Positions 12,498 to 24,489 of a DNA stretch of 64,000 nucleotides are shown here, in pieces. A program made the position numbers and the translations under genes. The DNA comes from Salvator merianae (lineage: Eukaryota; Chordata; Lepidosauria; Squamata; Teiidae), in the NCBI GenBank assembly GCA_003586115.2, contig QVOM02000116.1, positions 41,192,197 through 41,256,196 of the forward strand, read 5' to 3'. The notes below the pieces were generated by a model. It was not told where the DNA came from, ran no database searches, and was given only the letters and a program-made list of their open reading frames with translations. The number at the start of each line of letters is the position of its first letter. Position 1 is the first letter of the stretch.

Positions 12498-12610
12498 GCC
12501 AAAGGCAGTACAGTACAAGTAGCATTCTTTTTCCTATATCCATGCAGAGTATTAATTTCGTATGCTCCACCAGGCTTCCACAAAGTGACCATCGTTTGGT
12601 CTTTTTACAC

Positions 12611-12678
12611 ACTACATACACACACACAGAGGGAGAGGAGGGAGAAAGGGGGAAAGGAGGAGGGGAAGAGAAAGGAGA
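12611..12678. repeat. (CA)n followed by a polypurine tract
   Basis: CACACACACACA is followed by about 55 bases of nearly pure A/G on the plus strand. Confidence 0.8.
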
Positions 12679-13450
12679 ACATTTGAAATGTCATGCAGAC
12701 TTTATTTTCCACTAGTGTACCATGAACATTTTAAAATATAGCATTCCTGTATTTCTCCACCACAGTATATTCAAGCCTGTCTTTGAGCTACACTGGCCAG
12801 AAAAGAATGCATTCTCTTTCAAGTCACAAACTACAAAATGAAACCAGCATTTCCAGCATCTTCACCATAGATCATGTTGATGGAGCTACCATGATTTATT
12901 TCTTAATTTGTAGTCATTCCCGAGTGCTCTCCTCAGTCACAGCATGTGAAACAATGTGAAATCACCTCCGTCCTAATGCCAGCGTGCACAAGACAGAGGT
13001 CGTAAGAGAGGATGCGACAAGCCAAACTCACAGCAGTACCAGTGAAATACTTAATGTTTCATCCCACAGAGGAAACGTTCCAGCTCACATTAATGTATGT
13101 TCATTACAGCACACTCGTAATGAAAATGTATATATTTACTTTTTTTTCATTTTAGTGAGAGATAATACCACTCAAAGGTCCACTGCTACTATCTAATATA
13201 ATATCCCTCTCAATGACCATCAGCACATACTACCAAATCACACATTACATAAATTCAGATCTTCTTCGGGGGGACGGGGGGCTGGCACTCCAAATTTTCA
13301 ATGAAATCCTAAGGAAACATACAGTGGGCAGGGAGTGAATCTACATTATCACTGCTAGAGAGCCAATGTGGGTTTGCTACTCACTGAGAATGACCTCAAG
13401 TGGCCCCTAACTCCAGCCAATAACCAACGCTGGAGATGAACAGGGTTATG

Positions 13451-13656
13451 AATCTCATTTGTAGCAGTTTTGGGGCTGTTGTGCCGTGTTCTATAGCTAA
13501 GCTTTTGGATATAGCTAGGATATCCATCTTCAGAGGATTTGACTTCAGAGGATTTATCCTCTGAAGATGGATATTGTAACTATATCCGAAAGTTTAGGTT
13601 CTCAGAAGAACTATGGAACTTGGCACAACAGCCCAAAAACTGCTACCAGTGAGATT
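13451..13656. mobile_element. Foldback element, GTAGCAGTTTTGGGGCTGTT arms
   Basis: Bases 13461-13485 are inverted at 13622-13646 with one mismatch, and AATCTCA / TGAGATT extends the pairing outward. Inner arms TATCCATCTTCAGAGGAT and ATCCTCTGAAGATGGATA also pair. The 14-base word CAGGGTTATGAATC occurs at 13441-13454 and again at 13686-13699, flanking the structure. Confidence 0.8.
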
Positions 13657-13699
13657 GAAACCAGCCATGAAAGCCTACATACTACCAGGGTTATGAATC

Positions 13700-16670
13700 A
13701 TGGAAAATTTGGACCCGTTGTGGCCAATGGTGCTACTAATTAGGCAGAAGTGATTATTTTTGACAGGAACAGCCCATTTATCCAGTCTGAAATTTGGAAA
13801 CGATTGTACTTAGGAGGTTGGGAAGGATTGCCATAACTAATATTACAGCACAGGACAGGACAACACTTTAAATCATCTCCTTGAAAAAGTGACCTTGTAA
13901 GCTCTGAGCAAAACAATCAGTAGCAAAAAAAAAACAAAAAACACCTAGCATGAGGTCAACTGGCCTCAGAAACATAATATCAATCCTCAAATATGGTCAT
14001 TTCTTGTACAACATTATGCTTTTATTTGCACAAACCATTGTGCAGTGCAAAACCGTGTTATGCATACAATTGTTACACATATAAAACTAAAGTTTAGGGA
14101 CACCACGGAAGCCCAACCTACCAATGCAAATTCATGGCTTTTCAGTGGTGGAGGCTCAAATGATCCATCAGCCAATCATGCTGCATAGAGGAGAGTAGGT
14201 CAGTTGAGAATGTCCAGTCCAACAACCTTAAGTTAATAGTGCCTCAGGGCCTTTCTACACTTGCATGCAGTATTCCAGGACATGGCAGGCCTTACCCTCC
14301 TGGATCAAGCAACCCTCCCAAACCTGGATGGGTTGCCAGTGAAACGGAATAGGTCTGTCCACATTCAGATGACCCATTCTGCTTCAGTACTGAGACAAGA
14401 GAAGTAGCATTTGACCTACTATGCAATACAAAACCAGGATATGCAAGGGATAACTGAGTAAAAGCTATATTTAGGTAGTACATATATGCAGAGGAAAAGA
14501 ATTTCTCCCCTCATTACAGTTATGCTCTTCTATTATAGTTAAAAGCCATGAAACAGACTATTTAATGTATTGGACAGCCACTTATATGAGCAGGATGGAT
14601 GGATGAACTGAGGAAAGAAGTTAGTAGTATTCTAAGTGGCAGTTTGTCACCAAAGGAGCCCTGATACAGACCTATTAATTCCAGTGCAAACATTTTAAGC
14701 AGCACCCTCAACCCCTTCTTGAGGAACAGCCAAAAACAAGGTAATTCTTAGCAGCGTTTGGGATTTATACACTGGGCCTCTCTTTGCCACAATAAATTCT
14801 CAATTGTCAGAATTATTGAGAGAAACAGCAAAAGGCATTACATACCAACATTTCACTTAACATTCAGATTATTTACTTCAGAGCCAAACTGCAGGCTACA
14901 TCATTCATGATTTTTAAAGTGCAGGCTTAAGTCAGACCAGCATTATGTAATGGCTGGACTAGGAGAAGTCAAAGTTTTGCACATTTTGAAGCTAAAGGGA
15001 AGCAAAAGGCACTGAGGAAAAAGAACGGAAATTTCAAGGCACCAATGAAATGTATGCAGTGCTCATTTTTTTAGCAGTCCCAAAGATGTTTTTCTTTCTG
15101 TTAGTCAATAAAGATGTATTCCTTCTCTCAGCTTATGGCTTTTAGGGTCACAGATACTAGAGGAATAGGGCTATGTCCACACTGGATGGAGCTTTGGAGC
15201 AGGCTATGGTGTGAAAATGGTGCCCTAGCCCACTCCAAGCATGGATTGCTTGCTTGCAAGCAGCCCATGCAGCATTCTAGCTGGGATAATGGACCTGCAG
15301 CCCACACACAGGGAGTATGCATGCTGTGGTCCAGTATACCATGCCTGGTGCCATCTTGCCATGCACCTGGAAGCAGCAGCATTATAGGAACCTGTACTAT
15401 TGTTACTACTTAATCTTTAAACCAACCAACATATTTTACTTAAATCAATTTACATCAAATGAAAATGTTTCCTGCACACCACCAGTAGTATATGGCCACA
15501 CTTGGAAGCACTGAAATAATCCATTTAGTTCAGGGACATCAATTTTCATGGGGACTTCCAAGCACTACCTCACCTACAATAAGTTCTCCCTGTTCAGATC
15601 CCTGATGGCACTTCCAGTTAGCTGCCTTGCCCTTCCCTCCTCCAGCCACAAGGGGCACCAGTCACTACAATGCAGCAGTCTGAGCCCCAAGCACCAGCTC
15701 CCAATGGAGAAATTGCTCATGCCACTCTGACAGGTGAAATTTGTTGGAAAGTCTTTAAAAAAAAATGAACATGACTCCAATAAAGATTTAAAGAAAGAAC
15801 TGGGTTAGAGAGAACACAGATGCTTCCCCCGCACCACCTAAAATGCATGAAAAACCTAATTAACTTTGGCTTTAAAAAGCATAGATCAGCACCTTGGATA
15901 CATCCTGCTCAGTGACATGGTAGTCCATCTTTTTGTCATGGCATCCTTGAACAAATCATAGGCTGAAAAGTCACAAGAACCAGACTCCACTGGCTGCAGC
16001 AGACAAAACAATGGGGCAAGAGTGCTGAATTTTCCTAGAGCTTAAAGATGTGCCTTAAGAGTTAGATGCATATAAAAACATAGCAAACCTTTCTAGATCA
16101 AAGCCACCAGGAAACAGCCTGCTATTCTTCCTGGGACAAAGAGTCTGACATGCAACTAAAGAGGCATTTTAGAACCATCATTATAATTTAATTACACCTT
16201 AATTTTAATGCTTGACCAAAAAAGAAAATACTTTCTGGCATGGCTGAAATGATCCCCACTATCCTGTCACACATAGCCTTTAATACTTTAAATTAGACAC
16301 TACCCATACACACCATATAACTCTGGAAGTCAAAATGAACCAGAACAATGAATCACTTTCATTTACTAGCAGGGAGAGAGAAAGAGGGAGAAAGTTTAAT
16401 AGGATGATTTCAGTCACGGCTAAAATATCTAAATTGTCCCTTCTTGCTGACTACTAAAAGTGACAGTCATCTGAAATTACACAACACATCTGGCTATGTT
16501 CTCTTATCATTCAGTGGCATGAACCACATCTCACTGGCTACATGCTCAATCGTAGCAGCTTTGCTAATCCCTCCTCACGAAATGGGAGAAAACAAAGCAT
16601 GATCCATACCTTCACATAACACCTGAACAAGGGAGAGTTTTTTTGAAGCAAATCAAGCACTGCATTCACA
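13700..16670. other. Mostly unassigned; element-end fragments
   Basis: GGGCCTTTCTACACTTGCAT at 14246-14265 is one end of the TTTCTRCACT-type elements without its partner. A block at 15168-15360 begins GGCTATGTCCACACTGGATG and may be another DNA-element remnant. Nothing else was recognised. Confidence 0.4.
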
Positions 16671-16675
16671 TAGAG

Positions 16676-16700
16676 GTTTTTTTTTAAAAAAAAAAAAAAA
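16676..16700. repeat. Poly-T / poly-A hairpin
   Basis: Nine T's are followed by about eighteen A's. This is a simple perfect inverted repeat adjoining the next DNA element. Confidence 0.8.
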
Positions 16701-16715
16701 GCACAAAAGTTATTT

Positions 16716-17203
16716 AGGGCCTTTTTGCACTTAACGTTAATCCAGAATACAGCACTAAGAAGTCAGCTTCAGGGCCTCATTTGTCTGCACATTAATGAGG
16801 GTCAGAGAGGTCCTGCCCACTGCTGGTACACTCTGTCCACAAAGGTGGAGTGTGATCCAAATCAGGAGGGCCCTTATCTGGATCGTTAGTAGCCCAGTAT
16901 ACTAGTGGGGCCTAATCCAGAACATGAAGATATGCAGAAGGTGCATGTTCCAGTTATAGGGGGAACCATTTCAGTGGTGCACCTTATTGCACCGCTGAAA
17001 TGAGTCCCCAGGAGACTTCAAAGCTAAGAACCTTCACTTCCAGCCATCAGAGCCCACGGAGGCCAAACCTGAAGCTCATGTGAGTTTTGGGGCTGGTGCA
17101 TGGGCTTGGCTGGAACAAATGATGCCATGCAGATAATGATGTTCCAGACCATGTCTTGCTATTATTGGATTAGATCATAGAAAGGTAAGTGCAAAAAGAC
17201 CCT
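16716..17203. mobile_element. Non-autonomous DNA element (TTTTTGCACTTA ends)
   Basis: AGGGCCTTTTTGCACTTAAC at the left and AGGTAAGTGCAAAAAGACCCT (one base over the typed core) at the right are terminal inverted repeats. Inside is a hairpin: CCATTTCAGTGGTGC (16966-16980) against GCACCGCTGAAATGAG (16989-17004). The length of 488 bp, the lack of coding and the terminal form suggest a hAT-like MITE, but no target-site duplication is visible. Confidence 0.7.
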
Positions 17204-17289
17204 TACAGGTCCTAGCTGTCATACCCTAGTGTTCTCGTCCCACCTCTAATCCACAGCTGAAGGTTTTGTCTTTGTCTTCTGTTTTGAGA

Positions 17290-17368
17290 ATGCCCAGAAG
17301 CAAGTAGTGAGCCACTGTGTGAGACAGAAAGTTAGACTGGATGGGCTGAGGCCTGATGCAGTAGGGAT
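17290..17368 (+). mobile_element. CR1-like LINE 3' fragment
   Basis: CCACTGTGTGAGACAGAAAG, then AGACTGGATGGGCTGAGGCC and TGATGCAG, match the end of a CR1 subfamily (CACTGTGGGAAACAGGATGC...TAGATGGGCC...TGATCCAG). It is a short relic. Confidence 0.75.
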
Positions 17369-17379
17369 CAAAAGCAGAA

Positions 17380-18290
17380 AATGCACTTCCAAAGGTGGAA
17401 TGGGAACACTAGCTGTCACATGCTACCACTGCTTTTGAGCTGCATTTTGAAAAGTATGTGAATGCAGCCACAACTGACAAGCCCAAAAAACCAACCTTAG
17501 TTAATATTATCGATTTGGAGTAAAACACCCTGTGAGCACTGGTCTGGATGAAGCTGGGCATCAAAAGTTGTTCCATGGCAATCTATAATTGAACCATATC
17601 CATCATGCAATTGCAAGTAGCCCAGAATGCCAGCAGAAGCTCATATTGTGGTGCCACCACTGCTGCCACTTTTTGTGAAGGCTGAAATGCTGGTTTTCAT
17701 AGCATACCAGCAGAACCTTCCAGCATCTACCACAGTACAGAACAAAAGGTAATGGCAGTAATGGCAGCTGCCAGTATGTGTGGAGCCCTAGGAAGTAGCT
17801 CTAGCAAATCCAAACAGAGTGACCTTCTGTAACAAGGGCAATAAAGTTGTATCTTACTTTCTTACCTTCTCCATCTGATCGAAGAACTCACTATGACAGT
17901 CAAGTTAGACAGCAACATAATCTTAAGGAACTCCATACTAACAATTATGTCTGATTTGCTTTCAGACAATGTGACGGCTGGAAATATGCTAAAGGCAAAG
18001 AAACAAATGCACAGCATGAACAAATAGTTCTTTGCGTATGGTGGAGCCAGTGAAGTCTTCCTTAAGCTTTTAAACAGTTTGTCTTTGTAATCATTCATAA
18101 CTAAAAAAAGAAAATAAATCCTAGGCTTTGGGTGTGATCAGACACACTTAATGAGACACCCTGTGGACAAATTTGAGATAAGGAGGGGCAAGAAACAAGA
18201 AATCTAGAATAAATCTAGAAGGAAAGAAGTCTACATTTAATGAATGATCCAGAATACTGGCAGACTTTGAAAAAGATGTCTACCAACACA
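17380..18290. other. Mostly unassigned; part of a foldback family near 17360-17470
   Basis: AAAGCAGAAAATGCACTTCC...GTGGAATGGGAACACTAG...CACATGCTACCACTGC parallels the right half of the palindrome at 61007-61235. The rest was not recognised. Confidence 0.45.
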
Positions 18291-18299
18291 CTAGAGCCA

Positions 18300-18486
18300 T
18301 TGGGCCTTGTTGCCCCAGGGGCTCAGAGGCCAGAAACTTTCATTCCTGGCCATTGGCACATTGGTTCAAAGCTCACATGAACTTCAAATGTTATACAGAG
18401 GCTGGTCCAGAGCAGATCAGAACTAGCCAATGCCTGCTCCAGATCCACAGATCCAGACCTGCACAGGTAAGTGCATAAAGGTCCAT
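18300..18486. mobile_element. Right part of a DNA element (TTTMTGCACTTA group)
   Basis: It ends ACAGGTAAGTGCATAAAGGT, a diverged form of the right terminus at 17183-17203. It contains GGCCAGAAACTTTCATTCCT, the internal block shared with several copies. The left end is not found. Confidence 0.5.
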
Positions 18487-19032
18487 AATCTGCTGATAGA
18501 TTCAGAGCCTAGACTATTTCTGTGGCTTTATCCTGAGACAAGTTCTTACTGCTTCTGTTTTAATTGTTCACTTTTACTAATTCATTTTTATTGGGTAGTT
18601 ATTTTAACTGTCTGTACTATGTATTTCCTTTGGTATCACAGTATCTGTGCATTAATCTTAGATCAAAATACAGACTACTAGCCTGATAAGAAAATCACAT
18701 GACCTTTTTTTAACGTTTAGGTTGCATTTCTGGATTATTTCCCATTGGCTCCTGAAATGTGGGTCACATTTTCTGTTTGTAACCTTCCCTGAGAGCATTT
18801 GTTTAGCATAGGGCATGATGTAGGCATCTAAATGAAACAAGAAACTTTAAAAGTGGCTCTGCCTGACCGACTTGGCAGCAAAAAATGCCAGAAATTAGAT
18901 GCCATCAGGGTGCTAATATTATACAGCAGTTTCAACCTAGCATACCTCACAGGTCTGTTATTATGATAAAATAAAAGTGAGAAGAATAAGGTGCTCTGCT
19001 GTGATCTTTGAATGCTATAAACAAAAAAATGC

Positions 19033-19058
19033 AATATATATATATATATTATATATAA
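19033..19058. repeat. (TA)n microsatellite
   Basis: ATATATATATATATAT with one interruption. Confidence 0.85.
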
Positions 19059-19189
19059 AAAATGTCCAGCTCCTCAGCTGACTGGAAGAATGAAGGTATT
19101 CATGTCCAACTTGCTTGATTTTCCTTTTAAAAGTTCTCGACATTTCACAAGGTGTTAAGCAAGAAAACACAAATTGTATGTCTTCTGCA

Positions 19190-19401
19190 AATCAAAACAA
19201 GTATCTCAAAAGCACTTTAGCGACAGTAGTGTGTGTCCCTTGTGTTCTCTTCTCACCTCTAATCCATCTTTGCTAGCCTAGAATGTTCATGAGAGGGGAA
19301 GGGGAAGATGGCACATGAATGATCCCACCCACAAACCATCTCTAAGTTGCTTGTGAGCCACCCCAGTGGTGGCATTTTTTTTACAGCGTGTGATCACAGC
19401 C
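19190..19401 (-). mobile_element. Non-autonomous DNA element, CTGTGATCAGACAC-end group
   Basis: The plus-strand right end GCGTGTGATCACAGCC and the interior (CTCTAATCCATCTTTGCTAG, then GTTCATGAGAGGGGAAGG, then CCATCTCTAAGT) align block by block with the copy at 63040-63257. The left terminus is eroded. Confidence 0.65.
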
Positions 19402-20820
19402 TTGTGCTTTGGTCCTTCATTATTTTGTCCAAAATCACTGAAGACACCTGTGCTGGTAGAACATTCAAAGTAGTCCTTTTCTTTCTCTTCCTTTTTCAGC
19501 TTGCCTTCAATTTCTGGTCTCTTGGACTTGGGACCTGGTCCTGCAAGAGGCTAAGCTGTCCCTGAGCTTCTGAATTAGGGAAAACAACTCCTGCAAAACT
19601 CAGTCCTGCCAGTCAGAAGCAACAGTCCAGCGTGCTACAGAGGAATAAGTACAGAAGACAGAGCCACAGAGTCAATAGAAAGAACAACATAAAAACAAGA
19701 TCAGTTTGATGGGATTCCAGCAAATCTGGTTATGTTTTTGTGCACACAGCATTGTGCACGGTGGAGCAGGGAATTTTGTAAACTGTCAAACCACAAGGGA
19801 AAAGGCAAGTTAGCAGAAAATACTGCAAGACAATAGATGTTGGAGATAGTGGCTCTTCAACGTTTTGCGTGGTTCATCACCCCAAATGCTCCAAGTGCTA
19901 CAGCAAATAACCAATGAACTTGACATAACAAGAGGTTATAAGTCATCATTCTGATTATTCTTCACTAATCTTTGGTTAACTGGCTTGCAAGCTCAGTAAG
20001 AGGAAGCTATCCACTACCACAGTGAACAGCAGCAAATCCAGGGGGAAAAACGGCAAAATAATAATCCTGAAATTAAGAGCAAATGGCCAACACTTTCATG
20101 TTCCTTTTGCAAGTACCCAGAAATGTTGTTTGAAATGAAATGCTAGACTAACTGTACCTTTATCCCAATACAGAACCACAGCCCTTGTGAACCATGAGAG
20201 AAATAAACATTTAACTAAACACATTTTATGTTTTTCATTAATTATAAAGAGTAACAAGGGAATTGCACAAATAATTTATGATGACCAGATTATAGGAAAT
20301 TTCAAGAGCAGCTGGATGCCTGGAAATGATCAGATTTTTCATACTTATGTAGTTTCCAATAACAAACTTCCCTTTCGCAACATAATATATTAGAGATACC
20401 ACGAACTGCAGTTCGTTAGAAGTCCACTGGGCTTTCTGCACCTGTGCAAAGACACTGTGGTTGCACACAATGCAGCCCCATCCATGGGGCTCACCTGTTC
20501 TGGAGGAGGCTCTGGGTTCCATAGCCCAGGGCTTTCAGGTAAGGCAATATGACAGTCCCAGGTCTCTCTCTGTACAGTTTATAAGAAATGAACTTCTTGC
20601 TAACTGCAAATTGGCATTTCCATATGATATATGCAACCTGATGTTTATTAAAAAAAAATCATCACAGTGTCATGACTCAAAAGCTATAGGTGGGGGTACA
20701 CTTAACAGAAGATCCAACACTGTCCCAAAAAAAGTACCTCATTCATTACATGTGGAAATACTTACCTTGTGCCATGACATCATAACATCTGCTTACCAAG
20801 ATTTTGCCAAAAGACCTCAT
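19402..20820. other. Unassigned sequence
   Basis: No gene or certain repeat was recognised; the 132-codon frame at 20461-20859 has no family features. Confidence 0.45.
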
Positions 20821-20825
20821 TTGAC

Positions 20826-21130
20826 ATTTGTTTTACACGGCAGAAGGTTAAGGCACTGATCTTTCAATAGGAGGATCAGAGTTCAAGGCCCCTGTCTGCT
20901 GTGTAGAAGGGATGAGCACCCTCTACTGGCCTCTAGCTCCAGCCAACCTAGCTGTTCGAAAGCAAGTAATTGCAAGTAGATAAATAGGGAGCATCACATT
21001 GTGTGATGCGGAAGATAGACAGATGTAAGCCTTCGGGCGAAAAATAACCTTGTAAGCTGCTGTGAGTCAGCTTCGGCCGAGAAAAGTGGGGTATAAAAAC
21101 CAAGTTCTTCTTCTTTTCTTCTTCTTCTAC
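20826..21130 (+). mobile_element. tRNA-derived SINE with GTTCGAAAGCA body
   Basis: The head GGTTAAGGCACTGATCTTTC and box CAGAGTTCAAGGCCC are tRNA-like. The body CCAACCTAGCTGTTCGAAAG...GCAAGTAGATAAATAGG is a block I recognise from lizard and snake SINEs. The end, CTTGTAAGCTGCTGTGAGTC, is followed by a pyrimidine CTT/TTC repeat. Confidence 0.8.
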
Positions 21131-21913
21131 TCTCTGACTTTGCATTTTATTTTTCAAGCCCAAAGGGCACAATCCTGTGCCCAGACTGACTAAGGCTGCA
21201 TCTTCATGCACAGGGACAGGATGACTGTGGCCTACTTCCACATTCGCAGGATGTCAATTCTCAGTGCACGGTGAAATCCAGGGAGACTCTCATAAGTGGT
21301 ACTTACATGCCTCTGACTTCCACTGAGGCAGTCAGACCTCCCAGCCCCAGAGGAACACCAGAAGACCTCCTAAAAGAGTTCAATGCCTGAGCAACCTGGC
21401 ATCAGGATTTCCCAGCCTTGAGGCTACAGTCCCAAGTCACCTGTGGTCAGTATCATGAGGTCAATGTCACGACCAGTGTGGATGCAGCCCAAGGTGTTGT
21501 TTCCATACCTCCTACATCCCGCATATAATACTGTAGTTTGGTTACCACAAATTGCCATGATGTGCTGCAAATCAGTGCTACACAATGAAATGTGGCACAA
21601 AGAATACCAGGAGTTAAGGGAACCATGGAGACCAAGCTACCAATATAAGTCAGTGCTACTTCAGATGCCAAATCACATTACTGCACATTTCTCAGATCGT
21701 TTTAAATCAGGGAAATTGCATTTACCATCTGTAAAGCCATGTTGTACAAAACCATGTCATATTGTGTAGATTATCAGGTGGTAGCTGCATTGAATGCAAT
21801 GGTAAAGTAAATACCTTAAAACGGATAGAAACTGCAAGTCTTTACCATGACAATTACGATCCCTGGCTATGCAGAAGCCAAATTGCACTATCAGCATTTT
21901 ACAGAATCACATT

Positions 21914-22004
21914 AAGGGCAATTCTGACCCTTAGACCACAGCAGTATGCATAAGCTTGTAGTATGTTTGCTGGTCTTGCATACTAGCCAGTGCAAAATTG
22001 CCCT
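21914..22004. mobile_element. Miniature inverted element (GGGCAATTCTG ends)
   Basis: AAGGGCAATTCTGACC and GCCAGTGCAAAATTGCCCT are inverted. The right end resembles the CCAGTGCAGAAT terminus at 62725-62736. It is only about 90 bp and carries no coding sequence. Confidence 0.5.
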
Positions 22005-22009
22005 AAATG

Positions 22010-22800
22010 AAGGAAGGTGCATTTTACCAATCATTTAAGAGCAAAATCATGCCATGTAAAACCCTTTAATATGAGAGGTGACTGTATTTTGTAAAGCAAA
22101 ACCCAAAACATTTCAGGTCGTTACATGTAAAATAAGTATATTGTATAATTAAAACTAAAAGTAATATTACAATATATTCAAAAGCAGCATTAAACAGTAC
22201 TGATACATAATTACAGCAATCATGAAGGAGGGAGTCAATTAAATTAAACCATCAGATGGACAAAATAGGTTTCATTTTCAATGGATCTACTTGAACTGTG
22301 AGTATCTGGAAAACTACATCTAGGAGATTTACAGTTACATAACTTCTGTTACTTATTTTACATTTAATTACCCTGAAACTTTTTTTGGTTTTGTTTTATA
22401 TTGTTTGCTTCAGGTTTATTCACTGTCTAGCCCAGACTGTATTTTGTAAGTCTTATAAGTCATCACGTGATCAGTGTACTGTACTCAACGCTAAATTAAA
22501 AATCTTAAGATGATGTAAGAAATCCTTGCCAGGACAAGTATAGTTGCTGATCTTGCACATCCAGAATATCCCCTCTTTTATTAAGTGGGCATCCCATGTA
22601 CGGATGAGCCAGATAAACTATGGTTTATCATTAACTTATTGTATACTTTGCTGATGGTGTTTTGGGGAGTAGTAACTTTTTGTTGTGTTTTGTTATCATT
22701 ATTCTGAATAAACCCTAAGTTTCTGCAGTCCAGCAAAGGAAAAGCAAGGCTCTCATGGCTAAATAAAGACAGGAATCAAGTGCTCTTGCTGTTAAAATAA
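22010..22800. other. Unassigned A/T-rich sequence
   Basis: No gene or certain repeat was recognised. Confidence 0.45.
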
Positions 22801-22809
22801 AGGAATTAA

Positions 22810-23002
22810 AGCCTCAGAGATCAGAAGCTAAGTAGGGTAGACCTAGTTAATCATTGGATAGGAAACCACCAGGCACTTCCGGCTACACTGAAATTTTTTT
22901 TAAAAAAAGCAACTCAGAAGAGGACTTATACAAAGCAAACTGTGTGGAGTGCTCCATACTGGCATGAGGAGTCAGACCTGACATAAAGGCACCTTTACCT
23001 TA
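22810..23002 (+). mobile_element. 5S-rRNA-derived SINE (5S-Sauria type)
   Basis: CAGAGATCAGAAGCTAAGTA, then GACCTAGTTAATCATTGGAT, then AGGAAACCACCAGG follow 5S rRNA (GATCTCGGAAGCTAAGCAGG...CTGGTTAGTACTTGGATGGG). These bases hold the internal RNA polymerase III promoter of 5S. The element ends GGCACCTTTACCTT, the tail form of Sauria-type SINEs. It is a SINE, not a 5S gene, since the flanks differ from 5S rRNA and the tail is SINE-like. As far as I know, 5S-Sauria SINEs are a squamate feature. Confidence 0.85.
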
Positions 23003-23047
23003 AAGCAGAAAAAAGAAGTTGCACCAAAAATAAAAGTATATAGTATA

Positions 23048-23072
23048 CTTTATATATAAAGTATATAAGGGA
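23048..23072. repeat. Small TATA-rich palindrome
   Basis: TATACTTTATATATAAAGTATA is a perfect short palindrome just after the 5S SINE. It may be chance. Confidence 0.5.
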
Positions 23073-23479
23073 GCCCAAAAAAGGTGCCATTGGCACACAG
23101 AAAATACAGCTAGGTAATCACAGGAGATAAAGGACTCTTGAGGAAGGAAAATATAAACAACTGACACACACAAAAAGAGAGTGAAAGAAAACTCTGAAAT
23201 GTGGCAGGGGGGTTGAATATTAATTTTGGAGCAAGAAAAGCACTTATCCCAGCTGCAGCTGAAGAGGCCAGCAAATCTAGAGAGCACCAAGCTGGGGAAG
23301 CCAGAGCCTTCTTAATAGAAATGATGCATCACCTCCAGAACAGTGCTCAAATTTGGACTGATGTTTATACGGGGTGAAATCTGGTTTCTATACACCCACG
23401 GCAAAGACCCTTGGAACTCAACAGGATCTACCCTTGAGTACAGATCCTGTACACAATCGTCAGAGTCATTTTTTTCAAA

Positions 23480-23850
23480 GTAGCAAGGCCCCCTGGTTCA
23501 GACCACAGCAAGGTGTGGTCCAGAACAGTGACATTTGCACAACTGCGCTGATCCGGACCAGCCCCCAGACCAACCCCAAGATTTGCACAAACTTTGGGCA
23601 CAGGTTCCAAGGGCTCTGAAGGACAGGAACAAAAGTTCCTAGCCATCAAGCTGCCAGGAAACCAATTTCGATGGTGCACTTTGGACCTCGTGTGTGTTCC
23701 AAATCAGGGCCCATTAGTATGCCAGTAGATATCTACCAACGTTCCAGATCAAGAGCCTGCTGTTCTGTGCAGATGGAGCATACTCGCAGTGGGCAATAGA
23801 CCCTTAGAGCACTTGCAGGCAAGAGATACCAGAAGGCCCTTTTACTCCCC
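23480..23850. mobile_element. DNA element relic sharing the 'GACCACAGCAAGGTGTGGTC' block
   Basis: GACCACAGCAAGGTGTGGTC (a short hairpin) and GGAACAAAAGTTCCTAGCC are shared with the 26.16-26.64 kb element. The right side has GAGCACTTGCAGG and AGAAGGCCC, near the family end. The ends are not cleanly preserved. Confidence 0.55.
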
Positions 23851-24397
23851 AGTGCTTTAATACTCTGTTCTCTCTGCCTGATATCTAATTGGACATGGTG
23901 TATTACTGAAGCCTGTGAATCAGCAGCAGAGGGAGGTAGAAGAGGGAACCAGATTAATGCACCTTTCAGTGCAAGAAAATAAGGTTTCCAATCAACACAT
24001 CAACCCTCACCCACAGCCCTGTAATTCTGATTTTCCAGTGTGAATTTCCACTGGGGAATAAATTGTTTTAAAAAACACTGGGATCAGTTAATTTATAGAA
24101 ATGTCTTAAAGAAATGCCAATTGTATTATTATACTGTTAAATTTTGTTATCATCCAAGGAGATTTATATGAGAAAAGCAGAAAATCAATGTAAAAACAGA
24201 GCCATAATACTACATAAAATACTGCATTTAAATAACACTAAAAAAATATTAATGCCTCATTTAAAACCTCACTAATTAAAACCTTTACATGCAAGGTTAT
24301 TTGTTGATTTTATAGCTTTTATATCCTGTCTTCCTTCCAAAGAGCCCAATGTTGGGAACTACAACTTTAGTGGTCTGGGACATGATTGGAGGGGCTG

Positions 24398-24482
24398 CCC
24401 TAGTCCATACTAGCATGCGGACAGCAAACCCTTATTCTGGAATTTATTCCGGATGAAGACAAAGTGTGGAAAAGGCCACAGA
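24398..24482. mobile_element. Right half of a TTTCTGCACT-type foldback
   Basis: CCTAGTCCATACTAGCATGC, CCTTATTCTGGAATTTATTC and AAAGTGTGGAAAAGGCC follow the right arm of the palindrome at 30770-30941. The left arm is absent. Confidence 0.65.
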
Positions 24483-24489
24483 GGCTGAA

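Noticed and set aside
22810..22930. A 5S rRNA gene
   Set aside because: It is incomplete and diverged, and joins a SINE tail.
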